Part shown: positions 34,401-46,576 of the stretch, one piece after another
Layout of the letters: each line of letters starts with the position of its first letter
Position numbering within the stretch: position 1 is the stretch's first letter
Assembly: GCA_001414345.1 (NCBI GenBank)
Contig: LLCB01000360.1
Location: forward strand, 1-54,314
Length of the DNA: 54,314 nt
Reading direction: 5' to 3'
Source: Hymenoscyphus infarciens
Taxonomy: Eukaryota; Ascomycota; Leotiomycetes; Helotiales; Helotiaceae
Notes under the pieces: generated by a model
Told to the model about the DNA's origin: nothing
Seen by the model: only the letters and a program-made list of their open reading frames with translations
Database searches by the model: none
Position numbers and translations under genes: made by a program

Positions 34401-37008
34401 ATCGCGGTCAATCAGGTCCTGCGAAAACAAGTTGCAAAGCTTGAGGAACTCGTTCATCGTCGACTTGTTTCCAATGTACTTCTTGACGCGATCAAAGAAG
34501 GCCAGTTCCTCGGGGGAAGCAGCTGACGTGGTGGTTGGAGGGAGAGGTTCGGGGAGAATGGGTGTCAGCGTGGGCGATACAACAGGAGCGTCTGGCGCGC
34601 TTTGCTTATTATGAGTCAATTTTGCTCTCTAAAAGGATGAATATATTAGCATATGTTGGCATATGAATAGGATCACAAAACGCCTTTGGGGACCCGGTTG
34701 GGAAGCAAACTGTGATGTTTACCTTATTCGCTGAGCCAACTGGACCAACACCTCTCGAGGATTCTCCCATAAGGTTCGCCTGAGAAGCTGAAGGCGCAGC
34801 TGCGTTGACTCGAGATCGCTTCTTGTTATCCTTGCTTGTGCTCGCAGGAACAGCAAAGTTACCGACGGGGGGCAGCTTTGCTTCTCCTCTTGCGTAGGAG
34901 GTTTGCTGTGGGGTTTGATTCGCACTCATCGCGGCAGCTTCTTGCTCGGCGGCAGCTTTCGCAGCGGCGGCCTTTGCCTGTGCAGCAGATTCTGGAAGGA
35001 ACTGCTTGAAATCCTCGAGGAGATCAGGAGCGGTGTTGAAGAGTTGCGTGACTTGCGCGTAAACGTCCTGAATCGGTTTCGATTCGCGTTGGTAGGTTTG
35101 TAGAATCTCTAGGAATTGCTTGTAGATTTCTGGACGATCTTGAAAGCGATTCTAGTGGACAAGGATTAGTGCGGTTCACATCGGTAGAGGGGGCGTTAGG
35201 CTGGTCAATATTGATCCGACCTTTAACCGATTTCACAGGGTCCGTGTGTGGCACTCTCAAGCCTTACCTTTATTTTGTTCACGTAACTTATCGCATGGTT
35301 AAACTCAACAGGTCCCCTTTTCTCAAGGCCTTGCTGGCCACCGTTCATCCCCGCTTGTCCACCAGGTGTTGGAGTTTGGGTATTTCTTGGAGGATGACCC
35401 AAAGTTGCTACGGCATTAGTGAGTTGCGATACACCTCTTTGTTGTTGCTGGTGAGCGGCCGCGGCAGCTTGCTGCGCTTCGTAGCTGGAATGCTGGGTTG
35501 GATTCTGATTGTATGCAGGAGCAATCGTTTGATTTTGAGGACTGAAGACGGCTTCGGGGCTTTCGATGCTATGTTGCGGCGCTTGTTGCCAATTACCGTG
35601 ACGTTGTTGCGCGCCATAATAGCCGCCTGTGTTGTTAGCTTGGCCCATGACTGCATCTGGTAACGCAGCCCGACCGTTTCCTGTAATGGATTGGACTGTT
35701 GTACCCATAGGTGTGGTGACCCTGATAGTATTAGGATCGTTTCCAGCACCGCACTCGATACGATAACCTGGGGGTAGAAATGTGTTGAATCCTTGAATCA
35801 GATTTGGGTGTCCCGCGAAGAGGTCGGAGACTCTGTTTATGACGCCAGGCGTGTCGATACTGGTGTTTTCAGTCAGTTTATTATTTTATTTTTTCAGTTA
35901 TGTTGGGATATATATTCAAGGTCTGGAGATCATACGCTTGGCTTTTAAAATCTTTCATAATATCAAGAAAACGGTTGTAAACATCTGGTTGGTCTGCAAA
36001 CTGAACCTTGACTTGATCAAGGTAGCTTAAAGCATCCTAGAAGGAATTAGCAGGGATTCTTTTTTTATTTATCAAGAAGCAAAAACAGCCCAGTGGCCAG
36101 GTTTGTTTGCCGAGATTTGAACCCGTGGCAACTAGAATAGCAACAGAGCTATTCCTACCACTCAAAGGCGAGGAAACTATGTCCAGTCCTTTTCAGTGGA
36201 TTTGGAAAATGTGGTGAACTTTCCGTACCACGATCAAACCCCGCGGGCATTGGCCAGTTGCCATTACCCGACAAGCGAGAAAGCTGGTACAGAATGTTTC
36301 ATGGAAGGTCAAGATTTATATGTGAAGCATGGGGAAGCCTACATTCAAAATAGGTTGTTGTCCTCCAACTCCTTGTGGTCCAAGTGCTGGGGCTCCTGGT
36401 ATTTGATGTCCCTGAGGCCCAAACGGAAGCTGTTGCAGCCTCGAGACAGCTTCCTGTTGCTGTTGTGCCTGCTGTTGCGCCTGTTGTTGCGCCTGTTGTT
36501 GTAGAGGAGGACCAAATCCAGTCCCCCCAGAGGCGCCTATTGGAACGTTCGGGGGTGCGGAGTGTTGGTGGATGAGGGTTGTCCCAAAAGATTGCTGTTG
36601 CTGGATCTGACCTGGCGGATTTTGAGGATTATGCTGGATGGGACGATTGGCCTCACTATGAAGAGGACCCCCAAAAGCATTTCCTGGTCCACTTGGCGCA
36701 CCGAGAGGGCCAGGAGGAGGGGCACCGCCATGATTTGCAAGCAGGCCACCAGGGGAATGTATGGCTCCTGGCAGACGCGAGGCAACAGGCTGATGGAGAG
36801 GGATCGAGGCAGTATCATTCTGGTGCGGAGGCGCAGGCTGATAGTGTTCTCGATGTTGTCTTTCACGTTCCTGGCGCTCATTTTGTTCCCTCTCACGTTG
36901 TACAAGTTCTTGTTGCGCCGCTAGGGCATGTACCCTTCGCTGGTCCTCCAGTTCTCGTTCGCGATCACGCTCGAAGCCCGGAGGCCCGTGAGGAGGAGGA
37001 TTATTCAT
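31416..37008 (-). CDS. SIN3: Transcriptional corepressor Sin3
   Basis: Scaffold of the Rpd3/HDAC histone deacetylase complex in the nucleus. Eight exons, 37008-36343, 36036-35936, 35859-35268, 35151-34723, 34628-34215, 33790-33350, 33300-32029 and 31976-31416, give 1491 residues in one frame. In order: a Pro/Gln-rich N-terminal region; PAH1 (about 223-290, [20 protein letters not shown]); PAH2 (about 437-500, [20 protein letters not shown]); an Ala/Glu linker; PAH3 (about 638-695, [20 protein letters not shown]); the histone-deacetylase interaction domain ([41 protein letters not shown]); and the Sin3 C-terminal domain, with an acidic/Lys/Gly-rich insert. All introns are GT-AG. Intron 5 (424 nt) and intron 1 (306 nt) are much longer than the others and carry odd content described separately. 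Divergent from the STAND pseudogene. Confidence 0.94.
36090..36190 (-). repeat. tRNA-like (possible SINE) segment in SIN3 intron 1
   Basis: On the minus strand the intron holds GAGTGGTAGGAATAGC, a 7-bp hairpin (GAATAGC...GCTATTC) and a box-B-like GGTTCAAATCT, in the order box A, anticodon-like arm, T-arm, followed after a gap by an A-rich end (ATAAATAAAAAAAG). A whole cloverleaf with acceptor stem cannot be formed, so it is not a working tRNA. A tRNA-derived SINE fragment is possible. Confidence 0.3.
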
Positions 37009-38292
37009 AATGTTCGATGTGGCAGAGGATCACAGGAGATTGCCTGAGCAAGTGAGGGTATCTGGGAAGATGTGGTTGGGTAAAGGAGGGTCTGTTGACA
37101 ATTGCTGAAGCTCGAGGGAAAGCTTTGATACGGGAATGACGCCGCTCGAGTTGGCGCGCAGGATTCAGCTGCTCCTCGAGTCTGGGGATTTAAAGATATG
37201 GTAGAGCGCTGGGGCCTTTTAGCTGGCACACATGGCGCCGTTGATGAATATTATTGTTGTCGTGCAAAATGCTCCTTTTGAAGCTGTGAATGGAAAGAGT
37301 GATGAAGTGAAGGAGGAGGTGTCGCATTCAAACCGGCTAGTTTCTGCCACAAGGCTGCTGAGCGAAGGCGGTGCTGTGAGAGCCGTAGTTTTTCCGCCGT
37401 ATTCTTGACGACCCCCTTTTTTTTAAGCATCAACATTAGCATTGTACTAGGTAGCACCACCATCACCTTGACTTCTTGGGGTTTCGAGGCATTTTTCTTC
37501 TTCCAATGTTTTCAGGATAATAGAGAACTTACTAAATTATTTGTCTAGACGTAGTGAGTTCACCTCTGAGCTCTCGCTTGCTATGATCCCCAGGTGGAGG
37601 GAAGTTGGTCCTGGGTCGGAAAAAACTATGCACTTAGTAGTCTGTTGCCGTAAAGGTGATGATTACTTGTTCTTCCCCACAAAATTGCTGAAGTGACAAG
37701 TAGTTGAGGTCAGTTCAGTCTCTCTTGTCTTTCTCAAGCACAGATCACCGGCCATTCACATATGAGTGCAGAGATCAGACGAAGCTGAGCTACAGCTAGT
37801 AGGCAGCTAAATGCTAGGTGTTATTCACAATACGTTGTACTCGTAACCCAGGTTTTTAACTTTTCTTCCTCAATGCCTTATTTCGAGGCAGCAAAAAGCG
37901 TAGTGAATTCTTTGGTAACAATTGAATTCAGTTTTAAGACCATGTTGTAAACTTACTCTTATTCTCATCTATACAAGACAGTGAGGGAACTTGCTATTTG
38001 TGTTCAATGTTGCAGAAATAAACCCCTCAAGTATTTTGAGGCTGAACCCCGCACCTCACCAAGAATTCGTAACTGACCAAGAGTAGAAACCCCTGCTCTG
38101 CTTGCCAATTGTTCGAGCATCACTGGGAAAATGCATCTAACTGTTCTAAATAACTAAAACAAACATATCTATATTTTTAAGCTCTCCTAAAATCTTTGTG
38201 GCAAATGTAAAAGGGAAAACGCGAGGGGGCTACCTACGGTCACGAATTCCTGGTGCCTTGCCCAAAATAAAACCCACATCGTGGTTTCCACG
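37009..38292. promoter_or_regulatory. Divergent promoter region, SIN3 / STAND pseudogene
   Basis: The 1.3-kb stretch holds the promoters of SIN3 (-) and the STAND gene (+). No open frame with domain support exists. No repeat or RNA gene is seen. Confidence 0.4.
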
Positions 38293-41200
38293 ATGGATGG
38301 CCTCAGTGCCGCTGCCAGTGTCATTGCAGTGATCCAGATTTCATCTCAAGTCTTCGACCTCTGTAGGACATACTATATTCGCGTCAGAAATGCAAGACAC
38401 GAGATTCAACGTCTCCGGCATGACATCACGTCTCTTCAAGATTTGCTGATAAGCATCCTGGACCTCGCGGAAAATGACGCTCCTGCTCTAAGTATCCTGG
38501 AAACAATCGTTCGTGACGATGGACCATTGCAGCAATGTGCAGTCGAGCTCTCTGCATTGGTGGCGAAACTCGAGCCAGAAGATGGCAAGCTCAGACAGCT
38601 GGTTTTCAAAGCCGTGAAATGGCCGTTGAGTGGCAAAGAGGTCGATAGTATATTGGTATCTATCGATAGGTATAAGTCTTCGTTCATTCTAGCACTTGCC
38701 GCTGGCCAGACGTAGGTTTTGCCTCTCCCTCCGTTCTCTTAATGCTCAAAAGGTCTAGAACTCTGTCTCTGGAAGTAGGTCGCAATGTCTCCGAAATAAA
38801 AACCCAACTCGAGCATCAAAAAATCGACCAAGAGCGAGAGAATGTTGTCAGATGGCTCACTACTACTGACCCATCAACCAATCTTCATGCCGCTTCTAAA
38901 AATCATCAACCAGGGACTGGGCAATGGTTATTGGACTCCAAGACCTTTCAACAGTGGTCAGCGTGCCCAAACTTTCTTCTGTGGCTGTCTGGTATCCGTA
39001 AGATCGTCCGAAATTATTAACTTACGCAAGCTAATCTGGTCAGCTGGTTGTGGGAAAACCACTTTGAGGTTTTTTGGGCCCATTTAGAGAACCAGATCAA
39101 GTAACTAACTTTGAAAGCTCAACGATCATCCAGCATTTACAGCAGACATGCGTTTTCTCGAGCAAGAAAAGTTCTGTCGCATACTTCTTCTTCGATTTCA
39201 AAGCCACAGCGAAACAGGAAGCATCTTCATGTCTTTCGTCGATAATTGGACAGCTGTGCGACCAAGCCACATCCCTTCCGGCATTGATCAATAAATTACA
39301 TGCCCGCTGTCATAGCGGGCATTCTCATCCAAATTTGAGCGAGCTTCAAGAGATGTTATCCGAAATCATCATGGAGTTCTCCAAAGTATTCATCATTATC
39401 GACGCTCTAGAAGAGTGCGATATCAATAATGAACGACATGATATTCTCAGCGCTCTTTCCGAAATCAAATCAAGGAACATGGCCCCTCTTCATATGCTGG
39501 TTACAAGCCGTCCATACGCAGACATCGAAGAATCACTTTTGCCTCATCTCTCACAACCAGCTCTTCAGCTTCAAGGAGAATACATTGACAGCGACATTAG
39601 ATCACATATATTGTGGCAATTGGCAACAGATTCGAAATTAAAGAGATGGCCGAAGGATGTCAAGGCTGAGATACAAGAATCTCTAATACAAGGTGCAAAT
39701 GGCATGTAAGTAAGAAATGCCTCTTGGAATACTTTTGCTGACACAATTTACAGGTTCCGTTGGGTCGCATGCCAACTTGATGTCTTAAGACGATGCCTTA
39801 AGGTCAGCTTAATAAGAGCCGCACTCAAAAACCTACCCAAGACTCTGGACGAGACATACTCTCGGCTGTTCCTAGATATCGACGAGGCATATCGACAAGG
39901 CATATCGACAAGAGGCCAAAAATGCTCTGCTTTGGTTATCATTCTCTGAGCGACCTCTTGACCTAGCCGAACTTGCAGAGGGTTCGAACATCAATCCGCA
40001 ACTCGATTGCCCTTTTTCGCCAGAAGAATGATTTCCGGATCCACAATACATACTTCAAATACTTTCTAGCCTACTCGTGGTTTCATATTTCGAAGCGGTC
40101 ACGGATACGGACTCTTCTAAGCAATTCCGATCTGTGGATGCCATCTCGAGAGCAACGATTTCGTTGGCACATTTATCAGTTAAGGAGTACCTTGTAAGTG
40201 CCAGTCACCCAATTCTCACTTTTTAATCCCGCCGGTTTCGTTAGCCCCTGTTATCGTTCATCGTACACCTACTCAAAGATGTTATTCTAGACGGAGTAGG
40301 ATAACTAAATCAAGACAATGATCTTACGTGAATTGCTTAAGATAATGAAATTATCTCTATTTGACGTATTTTCAAAATTGTTAATTGATTATTCGAACTA
40401 TCTTAGAATAATGTCATTTTATGGATATCAATCAGGTCTACTCTGAACGATGACAGGGACTCTTACGTCCCCTCAACGCAAGCTGACTTTGTCAATTTCA
40501 TACAGGTATCAGAACGAATTCGTGAGAGTTCCGCAAGCCACTTTGCCACCTCGACCACACTTGCACATAAATACATCTCAGAGTGCTCCTTATACTACAT
40601 GCTCCATTGGGGCTGGGTCGACACTTGGCTTGACCAAAGATCCAAGGTCCCCCTCCTCGATTATTGCACGGGAAACTGGCACAAACACGTTAATCTCCTA
40701 CCTGCAGTGGAACAAACTCTCATCAACCCCCTGGTCTTGGAGTTACTTCAAATAGGATGTCAACAAGCCGACAAGTCTAAACACCGCAGGGCCAGCTCAT
40801 ATATACTTGGACGCTGGAATACTGCCTATCACGATATTGAGAACACAACCCCCCTTTATTACGCCTGCGACCTCGGACTCTTCCACGCAGTCAAAGAAAT
40901 CCTTGGTCCAAATTGGCATGGACACAGTCGCTTTCCTGGCGACGAGAAACCGCTATTTCGAGCGATTGAAGGAGGAAACCCTTCGATCGTAAACTTCCTT
41001 CTGGAAAGAGGGGTTGATCCAAACGCCAAAGCATCCCACGGATCCCGCCCCCTTCATTGCGCCGTAGATGAGGGACACGAGGAAATAGTCAGGGTTTTAC
41101 TCAAACACGGAGCATTGGTCGATATCAAAGTAGGAGGACGAACACCTCTCCATAGCGCGGTGATCTCAAATCAACCTTCTATCGCTCATCTTCTTCTTGA

Positions 41201-41741
41201 TGCTGGGGCGGAAGTCAATATCTCAACTGCGGATAGGCTATCTCAGACACCATTACATTTCGCAGCTTTCTATCGAGATCTCCCATTATTGGATCGTTTG
41301 ATCAAGATGGGCGCACACGTGAACGCACAAAACGCAAGCGGAGAATCAGCTCTCCATTACGCAGCTGGCGGGAACCATTTACAAATCATGAGAATGCTTT
41401 TGGAGAATGGTGCGGATCCTGATATTGAAACTGAATATCATGAAACCCCCGGTGCATGGGCGATGTCCTCTCAAAAACCCGATGCGGTTGAGCTTCTGGT
41501 CAAGTATGGGGCGGAGGTAGGTATTTCCGTAGAAGGGCCATTGGTACATCCTATGGGGCTGATGGATATGAAACCAATTGGGGAGGCGACGGAGATAGCT
41601 TATGATCGTGAGAGGGAGAAATCTTGGCGGTATAAGGATATGGAGATTTTTTTCAATGATTTGGTAGGGGGTGTAGATGGTGCTGAGTTGGTAGAGGCGA
41701 TACGGCCAGGAACGAGTGCTGGGGATATCAAGGAGATATGA
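38293..41741 (+). pseudogene. SesA-NACHT-ankyrin STAND protein (NLR-like), disrupted
   Basis: NLR-like signal-transducing ATPase of the fungal self/non-self (heterokaryon-incompatibility) type. Exons: 38293-38711, about 38759-38997, 39044-39068, 39118-39705, 39754-40193 and 40506-41741. A SesA-like N-terminal domain starts at MDGLSAAASVIAV; the upstream GTG at 38281 is not the start. The P-loop GIPGCGKTT is spread over three exons, with Walker B VFIIIDALEEC and the VTSRPYADIEE stretch downstream. Five to six ankyrin repeats follow (for example RPLHCAVDEGHEEIVRVLL). The frame is broken twice. A 13-bp tandem duplication (39887-39899 and 39900-39912) shifts the frame, and the next codon problem is a TGA at 40029-40031 where related proteins have Arg (CGA). 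Apart from these, the length (about 977 codons) is in frame. The last intron is unusually long (312 nt). Confidence 0.85.
39887..39912 (+). repeat. 13-bp tandem duplication causing the frameshift
   Basis: GCATATCGACAAG occurs twice without change, head to tail. Counting one copy only, the reading frame of the NACHT gene continues across the site (EAYRQ|EAKNALLWLSFSERP); counting both, it runs into a stop within 20 codons. Confidence 0.95.
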
Positions 41742-42751
41742 GGATACAAAACTTTTGAATAACTACCTAGTAGGGAATACCTATCATTGATGTCTCGTTA
41801 TTGGAGATAAGTGGATTGTATTTTGGATCGTCACTAGTTTTCTCTTTTCACGACATGCACTTGACGGTTCCCTCTTGTCACTCTGTAGCTTTCAGAAGCT
41901 CCTCGTTTGGTGGTTACCCCGCTAACAAACAACACCTCTTTGGTAAAGCACCACGTCTTCATAAACTCTCTCAACTCCTTCTTCTTCTTCACGCGAATCC
42001 AGCCAGCGAAAGAACCCGCCTTCTAGTTCAAGCAAGAATGTCGTCCAAGGTAAGCAAATACTGGTACTAAAAACACATAACTTCAACAAAAGAACACACA
42101 CCTCCTCAACCCACGACAATCAAATTCGGAGACGCACCCTACCCAAAAACCCCTATCTTCAATCCTTCGTAGAATTCGAAGCCGCCACCCAGACTCCAAA
42201 GAATCAACCCAAACCCAAACCCATACCCCCATCCACTTCGACGTCGCACCTCCGGCTACCAACAATACTTCCGTCTACCTCTCTTATTTAAAAGTTCTTA
42301 CGAAACATACGAGTACGAGCCCTTCCACATAGCCATTCTTCAACCCCGACCCTTCAAAGAACCCGAAGAACTCATCTCAAACAAAAGAGAAAATCGAAAT
42401 ACAGGACAAGCATGAATATCCCTAGGTTAGGCTTACATCGTATTACCACCATCTATGAAATTAACATTTACACCCTAGAAAACCAACCCCCGAAAGGACT
42501 CACATTTAATTCTTCGTTTGACAAAACTTTCCTCTCGAAAATCAAAACAGAAAATCAAAACAGAAAATCAAAAACAGACTCCTCTCCCACCGACTTCCCC
42601 CCCCCAAAAAATATTTTAATTTACTCTACTCTTTCAGAATAACCCTATGAACTAAATAAACATCAACCCCTCCAAACAAAAACACCTCAGTTCTCACTAG
42701 CTCCTATCCCACCTCCAATTGATGAATCTCCGGGGTCCAGAGTGCTCTTCC
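41742..42751. other. Border zone between the gene island and transposon DNA
   Basis: Ordinary composition up to about 42740, then an oligo(T) run and RIP-like DNA. It contains one weak two-exon candidate (42038-42332). Beyond 42400 the sequence is A/C-rich without a supported gene. Confidence 0.4.
42038..42332 (+). CDS. Possible small two-exon gene, unrecognised
   Basis: ATG TCG TCC AAG (42038-42049) is followed by a consensus donor GTAAGC, a TACTAA-type branch site and an AAAG acceptor; exon 2 (42093-42332) stays open for 79 codons, giving about 83 residues. The protein is Thr/Pro/Ser/His-rich with a basic patch (LRRIRSRH) and no known domain. Frames in the other phase near it also look partly protein-like, so this may be a broken gene instead. 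Weak support. Confidence 0.25.
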
Positions 42752-45700
42752 TTTTTTTTTTTTTTTTTTATAATCAATAGTCTATTTATCCGCTTTAGCA
42801 GATATACAGACGTACTATTTAGGTCTAGTCTATAAATGTAGTTACGAGCTATTAGCTCCGTATCTAGGACTAATAAAAGAAAGATAAAAGAGACCTAAAA
42901 TAAATCAAATAATCTAAACTCTAAGTATAATCTCTATCTCGACCTTACTTTCCGATCTAGTATATATTATATTATAATGTAATAGCTCTCTTAAGAGCTT
43001 AATTAGTATAGATAATAATCGTTATAATACTACTCTAGCCGTCCTCTTTATAGTGCCTTTTATTTACAGAGGCGAATATGTTTTAGTATATATTATAAAT
43101 TAGTCTAAAAGACTACTCGTAAGTATAAATAAAACAGTTTTTAGAATAAGTTTACTATCTAAGAGGAAGACTCTAGTATTACTAGTATACTCCACTCTTA
43201 TATATTCTAATTATAAATCTTTAAAGTCCTTATAGTCTTTAAGTATATATTTAATAGTTTAGTATAATTAGTTATATTTATACTATAGGTTATCTATTCT
43301 ATTAATCTTATATAGGTATTTATTTAAGCTAATCTTCTTAGTTCTTATCTAGATTAGTATTAAAGATTTAGCCTTTATAAGGTTTTAGTATAGTTATTAA
43401 GTATAGCAAAATAACAAGATCCTCTCTTTTATCTATCTTTTCTTATATAGTATACTAGTGTTACTAAGGTCCTACTTTTAATACTAAAGAGACTTAGCTA
43501 CTATATTAATTAGTCTTTTATAAGAAGATAAGAGCTATAGAAGCTACGCTATATACTATCCTAGCGTTTTAGGTAACCTCTTCTCCTTATCCTCTTTTAA
43601 CTACTAACTAGTAGCTTACTTCGTAAGCTTGTCAGCCTTTTCGTTACCTAGAACACCTATATATACTAGGATCTATTAAATCGTTACTTTCACGTTCTTC
43701 CCTTTTAAGATACTATATAGCTAGTATATCTTTCTTAAGATAAATTACCTAGACTAGTTTCTAGGTCTTATAAATAATATAATAGCAGCTTAGTTATTAG
43801 TAAAGATAGTAAGCTTTTTCACTATGTCGCCTCCTCTATTCGCTATACTAAGAGCTATCTATATACTAATAAGCTTAGCTCTATAGACTATAAACTAATT
43901 ACTTAGTCTAATATCTGCTTTATATACCCACTCTTTATATAGTTCTTATATAGTTATACTAACTTAGTTATTAATATCGCTTTCGTCTATAAAGACTTAT
44001 ATATATATAAAGTAAGACTACTTTCAAATCTCGTTATATTCTCTAATAGCTGTCTTAGTATCTAGAGTAATTCGTATATTAGGTAGTAACTATTATAGCT
44101 TAGCGATAATTAAGATCTTTCTTTTAATCCTTTCTTATTATCGTCGTCTAATAGTTATTTATACCTTATACTTAAGTTCTTAGAGAGAGGAGAGGTAGGC
44201 TAAATTATTACTAATAGTTCCTCTCTCTTATAGTATTATAATATATATATATATAGGTAATACTTTAATTTAGTTTATAGAAATTATACTAATATAGTTT
44301 AGCTAAATGTTAATTAAAAGGAAATCTGTTTTAGTTTTAATAACTACTACTACTATAGTTTAGAAGGCTCTAGTTACTATATATAGTGCCTTCTTTTAGA
44401 GGATATTTAGTATTTAGATCATCTTCTTCTAATAGGTCTTTTAACCTTATACTATTAGGTTAGATATCTACTAAGTTAAGCTAGTAAATAAGATTTAGGA
44501 TATAATAATCGCTTTTATAAGAGTAATTATATTACTTATTAAAGCACTCTATGTTAACCCTGTTATACTACTTAGTACCTAAATCGACTTCTTAATCTTA
44601 ACCTTAATATGTTCTATATACTTTATACTATTTAGTTTAAAGTCTAAGATAACTCCTAAATATTAGATATAAGATATAGCTTCAACGATCCTACTCTATC
44701 CTAGATCGATAGACTGGAATTCATCGTAAATATACTTTTTATCCCCTTTATAAATAAAGTAGATAAGCTTATACTTAGTAAGAGCGAATACTAAGGCGTG
44801 TTTTTAAGCTTAATTATTAGCTTTATAAAATATAATCTCTAGCTTTTAGATTATAGCCTTTATAGTATAGCCCTTTATAAGGAAGTATATATTATTAATA
44901 TACTCCGTAGACAGATCGTAGCCTCTACTAATATTAATAAGGTCTACGTTATAAAAGAGGTAGAGGATAAAGGAGAGAGAAGAGCCTTAGAAGATACTAG
45001 TTATTATATTATATATATCGCTTATACCTTTAAACAGCTTAATCTAGGTAGTCCTTCTTATAAGATAGCTAAATATCTAGTAAATAACTTCTAAGAGTAG
45101 GCCTCTTTTCTTTATATTATAGATTAGCCTCTTATATAATATATAGTTAAAGGCTCCTAAGATATTAAGCATAAGTAAGCTTACTACCTTTCTCTTTCTC
45201 TAAGCTAAGTATATTTTTTCAAGTAAGAAGTATATACTATACTTATATAATAATTATTTATAGCCTCCTATATAAGTTATTAGTAGTATAAAGTGTTTCT
45301 CTATATAGTACTAGATCCTTTTAGTAAGTACTAAGTCTATAACCTTACCTATCGTGTTTATAAGAGTAATAAGACAGTATAATTTAGGCTTAGTATACGT
45401 CTCCTTTCTAGGCTTATATAAGGTAACTATAATAGACTTCTTAAACCTCTTCAAGTAGTACTAAAGTTTTATAGACTTATTAAAGATGTTAATAAGGTAT
45501 AAGGTAAGAATACTAGCTACTATTTAGATAACTCTATTTAGTATTCCATCTTCTCTTAAAGCTTTATCTAGTAATGTCTCTTATATTACTACTCTTACTT
45601 TATATTTCTAAATTAAGGTCTAGAGCTCTTTAAGAGAGTAATATAGGTAAAAGTAGATATCTAAGAGGTTAGGTTTAGAAGAGGATAGAAAGAAGGTTTA

Positions 45701-46231
45701 TTATAGTATATTAGCTTTCGCTTATATATCCTCTACTATTATACTATCTCCTCTCTTTAGATTAGAAGTAAAAGTAGAGGCTCAGGACCTCTTTAATCTT
45801 ATCTATCTTACTAAAGCCTATAGCTCTTTCTTATCCTTTATATTCAACACCTTATCTCTATAAATATCCTTTTAAGCGATTGTAATTAGCTTCTTTCTTA
45901 TCTTTTTAGCTTCTTAGAAGGCTCTTAGGTTATACTCTATACTATTTAATCTATTCTACCTTCTTTATATACGCTTAACTTCTTAAATAGCCTCTCTATA
46001 CTCTTACGTAAAGCTAGGTATCGATTTAAGAGTAAGGACGTAGTCTAGTGTTAAGGCTTATACTACTACTTAGACTACTTAAATCGTAAGATTAACTACT
46101 ACATCTAGATCAGCCGTAGTATAGATTTTAGACTTTAGAAGAAGCAGTAGGAGTGTTATATTAAGAAGCTCTACGTCTGTCCTCTTAAAGTCTTTATTAA
46201 CTATAACTAGAGTAGGCGTATAGTTGATAAA
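42752..46231 (-). mobile_element. RIP-mutated Tad1/I-type LINE, 3' part (RT and RNase H)
   Basis: The 3' end lies at a run of 18 T (42752-42769), the oligo(A) tail on the minus strand. Reading the minus strand upward: an RNase H remnant at about 43958-43990 (FIDESDIN in place of the usual DGSGI), an RT palm remnant at about 44880-44950 (LFYNVDLI and YINN in place of the FVDD-type box), and the RT finger at about 45330-45475 (RKE-TYTKPKLYCLITLINTIGK, near the conserved KPGK...PKAYRPIALLNT pattern). The linker before RT (VNKDFKRTDVELLNIT) is at 46100-46230. Changes are of the G-to-A and C-to-T kind, with many stops, as expected after RIP. The element is interrupted at 46231 by the LTR insertion and resumes at 49993. 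Confidence 0.88.
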
Positions 46232-46576
46232 TGTGACGGCATGCCGTCCTATATAGCCGAGATTACATAGCATATACCGTGTTTCAGTAGTTGTTATTTT
46301 TACATTATCTAATTTAGGAAGATTACGTACGTCTAGGCTTTCAGACGTACTTCGTAGGGTTCAGGCTTTTATATTAGCTAACGTATATCGTTATTCGGTT
46401 TCGTACCCCTTTTATATCGTCTAAACCTCTTATATATAGCAGCCTACTCTCTTAGAGTCAGAAAAGGCCAGTTTAGCCTTTTCTTCCGTATTAGAGCCTA
46501 GTATTTATATACGTCATTCTACTAAACGTACTCCTATATACCTCTTCTATAGTTATTTATATTTCGTACTATTATA
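46232..46576 (+). repeat. 5' LTR
   Basis: 345 bp, starts TGTGACGGC and ends ACTATTATA. It matches the 3' LTR over its whole length without obvious indels; most differences are C/T or G/A. Confidence 0.9.

Noticed and set aside
38281..38292. Start of the STAND gene at 38281 (MVSTMDG...)
   Set aside because: The codon at 38281 is GTG. The first ATG is at 38293 and gives the usual MDGLSAAAS opening of SesA domains.
7000..41000. Secondary-metabolite or other functional gene cluster
   Set aside because: The MFS transporter, GH3 enzyme and others have no backbone synthase or pathway enzymes near them; the genes are housekeeping and unrelated.
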